From Pseudomonas sp. PH1b (GTDB taxonomy: Bacteria > Pseudomonadota > Gammaproteobacteria > Pseudomonadales > Pseudomonadaceae): DNA of 64,000 nt. The notes beneath the pieces were generated by a model. It ran no database searches and was not told the DNA's origin. It was given only the letters and a program-made list of their open reading frames with translations. Below are positions 61,202 through 64,000 of the stretch, in pieces. Location: the NCBI RefSeq assembly GCF_000633395.1, contig NZ_AYMU01000005.1:186001-250000 (forward strand), written 5' to 3'. Both the position numbers and the translations under genes were made by a program. Positions within the stretch are counted from its first letter, which is position 1, and every line of letters begins with the position of its first letter.

Positions 61202-62233
61202 TCATTCTTCAGCACAGTCTGAAAGTGGCCCGAGCTGGCCGGCCAACTGCCGGAAACGCCCCGGGGCGACACCGCTCCAGCGCTGGAAGGCATGGCGGAA
61301 ACTCGCGGTTTCCTTGAAGCCCAGGGCTTCGGCGATGCGGTAGATGGGCAGGCTGTGCTGCCCCAGCAGTTGCTGGGCCCGGGCATAGCGCAGCTCGTCC
61401 AGCAGTTGCTGGTAGCTGGTGTCCTGGGCTCGCAGGCGCCGGCGCAGGGTGCTCGGCGAGCAGTGCACCTGGCGCGCCAGGCTGTCGAAATCCGGCACTG
61501 CGTGCAGCTGTTCATTGAGGATGCGCCGCACCTGGTCGATCCAGGTCGGCCGCGCGCTGAGTTCTTCATTGAGGCGGATGCAGCGCTGCAGCATGTCGTT
61601 CTGGGTCACCAGGTCCGCCAGGGGCAGGCGCCGGTCCAGCCATTCCAGGTCGAAGCCGATGGCATTGCGCCCGGCATTGAAGCGCACCGGGCAGTTGAAG
61701 GCCTGTTCATAGCTGTCCAGGTAGGGCTGGGGGCCATGCATCAGATGCACCTCGCGCAGGGGCAGCGAGCACCCCAGCAGGTCCTGGCAGGTGACCCGGT
61801 AGGACGACATGCAGAAGTCGGTGTTGAACACCTCAAGCTCGGTTTCGCTGTACTGGTCGGCGGTGAGCCAGGCCAGGCCGTCGCGGACCTCCAGGTCGAG
61901 GTGGAAGAAGGTGCCCAGCAGCAGCGGGTAGCGCAAGGCCAGGGACCAGCCCTCGCGCAGGGTGGCGCTGGTCAGCAGGGTCAGGCCGAACATGCCATAG
62001 GCCGAGATGTGCAGGTTGCGCCCCAGCACCAGTCCCAGGTCCTGGCGCAAGGCCACGGCGTTGCTGAACACGCGCATTTCCTGGCTGATGTTGATCAGGC
62101 TGTTGGGCAGGTCCAGGTCCGCCAGCTGGATGCCGCTGCCCTCCAGCAGCACCTCGGCGGGCACCTGGCTGTCGCGAAAGGCATCCAGCACCGCTTGTGT
62201 GGTGTGCAGGGTAGTCAGGCGAAGTGCGGCCAT
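61202..62233 (-). CDS. AraC-family transcriptional regulator
   Basis: A 343-residue regulator. An N-terminal ligand-binding domain of the Arabinose_bd type (PF12625-like; VLDAFRDSQVPAEVLLEGSGI, SAYGMFGLTLLTSATLREGW) precedes a C-terminal double helix-turn-helix (QVHCSPSTLRRRLRAQDTSYQQLLDELR, IAEALGFKETASFRHAFQRWSG). The second of two adjacent ATGs was taken because GAGG sits six bases before it. It probably controls the downstream binding protein and amidase genes. Confidence 0.88.
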   Translation of the reverse strand: MAALRLTTLHTTQAVLDAFRDSQVPAEVLLEGSGIQLADLDLPNSLINISQEMRVFSNAVALRQDLGLVLGRNLHISAYGMFGLTLLTSATLREGWSLALRYPLLLGTFFHLDLEVRDGLAWLTADQYSETELEVFNTDFCMSSYRVTCQDLLGCSLPLREVHLMHGPQPYLDSYEQAFNCPVRFNAGRNAIGFDLEWLDRRLPLADLVTQNDMLQRCIRLNEELSARPTWIDQVRRILNEQLHAVPDFDSLARQVHCSPSTLRRRLRAQDTSYQQLLDELRYARAQQLLGQHSLPIYRIAEALGFKETASFRHAFQRWSGVAPGRFRQLAGQLGPLSDCAEE

Positions 62234-62303
62234 CATTGACCTCAAGGTGATATCGGGAGGCGAGACTGTAGGGGTTACGCGCGCGCGGTTCAATTGCCCC
62301 CTT

Positions 62304-63859
<1,556 letters not shown>

Positions 63860-63870
63860 TCATCCCTCCC

Positions 63871-63891
63871 GGCCGTCCGCAGCGGACGGCC
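63871..63891 (+). promoter_or_regulatory. Intercistronic hairpin between dctP and dctQ
   Basis: GGCCGTCCG and CGGACGGCC form a perfect 9-bp stem with a CAG loop and no T tract. Such stems can protect the upstream message, giving more binding protein than membrane subunits. Confidence 0.7.
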
Positions 63892-63916
63892 ACTGCTCGT
63901 TTCGCGAGGTATCTCT

Positions 63917-64000
63917 ATGCAGTCCCTGAGACGTATCTGGGAGCACCTGGAGGAGGGCCTGATTGCCCTGCTGCTGGCGACCATGACCCTGGTGACCTTC
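63917..64000 (+). CDS. dctQ: TRAP transporter small permease DctQ, truncated by window end
   Basis: Only the first 28 codons are present (MQSLRRIWEHLEEGLIALLL...). The membrane segment LIALLLATMTLVTF begins, as in DctQ proteins. The start follows GCGAGG. The order after dctP is the usual dctPQM. Confidence 0.8.
   Translation, partial: MQSLRRIWEHLEEGLIALLLATMTLVTF

Noticed and set aside
59258..61222. 654-codon plus-strand open frame over amidase and potF-like genes
   Set aside because: Shadow frame with no ribosome-binding site or domain; both opposite genes are well supported.

Overview
The window looks like chromosomal DNA of a Pseudomonas of the P. fluorescens group (P. protegens/P. chlororaphis-like). 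The reasons are high GC, dense short-spaced operons, a six-gene Mrp antiporter with fused MrpA/B, the acnB / DUF1289 / UspE-like set, a ParRS-MipA-MipB locus, an itaconate operon like that of P. aeruginosa, and six arrays of a REP/REPIN palindrome with GTAG ends. No rRNA, tRNA, prophage, integrase, complete IS or CRISPR array was seen.

Layout. 0-5 kb: a DksA-like regulator lacking half of its zinc ligands, a chemoreceptor with an extra C-terminal domain, and small hypothetical proteins. 5-9.7 kb: an orphan glycine-betaine-type binding protein, REP array A, a TonB receptor behind a DUF2946 protein, and a DUF3995 membrane protein. 9.8-15.9 kb: mrpACDEFG cation/proton antiporter on the minus strand. 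16-18.4 kb: REP array B, and a DMT exporter divergent from an XRE-cupin regulator. 18.5-24.1 kb: an sfn-like organosulfur cluster behind a sigma-54 promoter, containing sfnB, half of an SfnB-like gene, a flavin monooxygenase, an N-terminal fragment of an AMP-forming ligase and a FAD/NAD(P) protein. 24.2-30.3 kb: catabolic oxidoreductases on the minus strand, ending in a cysteine hydrolase with a structured, terminator-containing 5' leader. 30.6-37 kb: a serine/threonine permease, a ParB-like protein, a SulP transporter and acnB. 37-46 kb: DUF1289, REP array D, an Anr-linked universal stress protein, miaE, parRS, mipA and a MipB-like pseudo-beta-lactamase, then the manganese exporter mntP behind a yybP-ykoY riboswitch and a MerR-type promoter feeding a zinc-ribbon protein. 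46-50 kb: GNAT, GFA and a secreted CxxCH protein with its partner. 50-57.2 kb: itaconate degradation (LysR, ich, acyl-CoA dehydrogenase, MmgE/PrpD, ict, ccl), with REP array E wedged between ict and ccl. 57.2-64 kb: a SpoT-like hydrolase, a tautomerase, an amidase, a polyamine-type binding protein, an AraC regulator, REP array F and the start of a TRAP dicarboxylate transporter.

Most noteworthy signals. (1) The leader at 30146-30314 has the layout of a classical translational attenuator. A near-leaderless 25-codon ORF places four threonine codons in the first arm of a hairpin, and an intrinsic terminator follows before a cysteine hydrolase gene. (2) Four genes take their TAG stop from the GTAG end of a REP array. 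(3) The MipB-like protein has lost both catalytic residues of its SxxK motif. (4) The uspL-like mRNA is predicted to begin with a perfect 20-bp stem, placed exactly downstream of an Anr-box promoter. (5) A MerR-type 19-bp-spacer promoter overlaps the mntP stop codon.

All calls come from reading the sequence and from memory of protein families. No database search was run.
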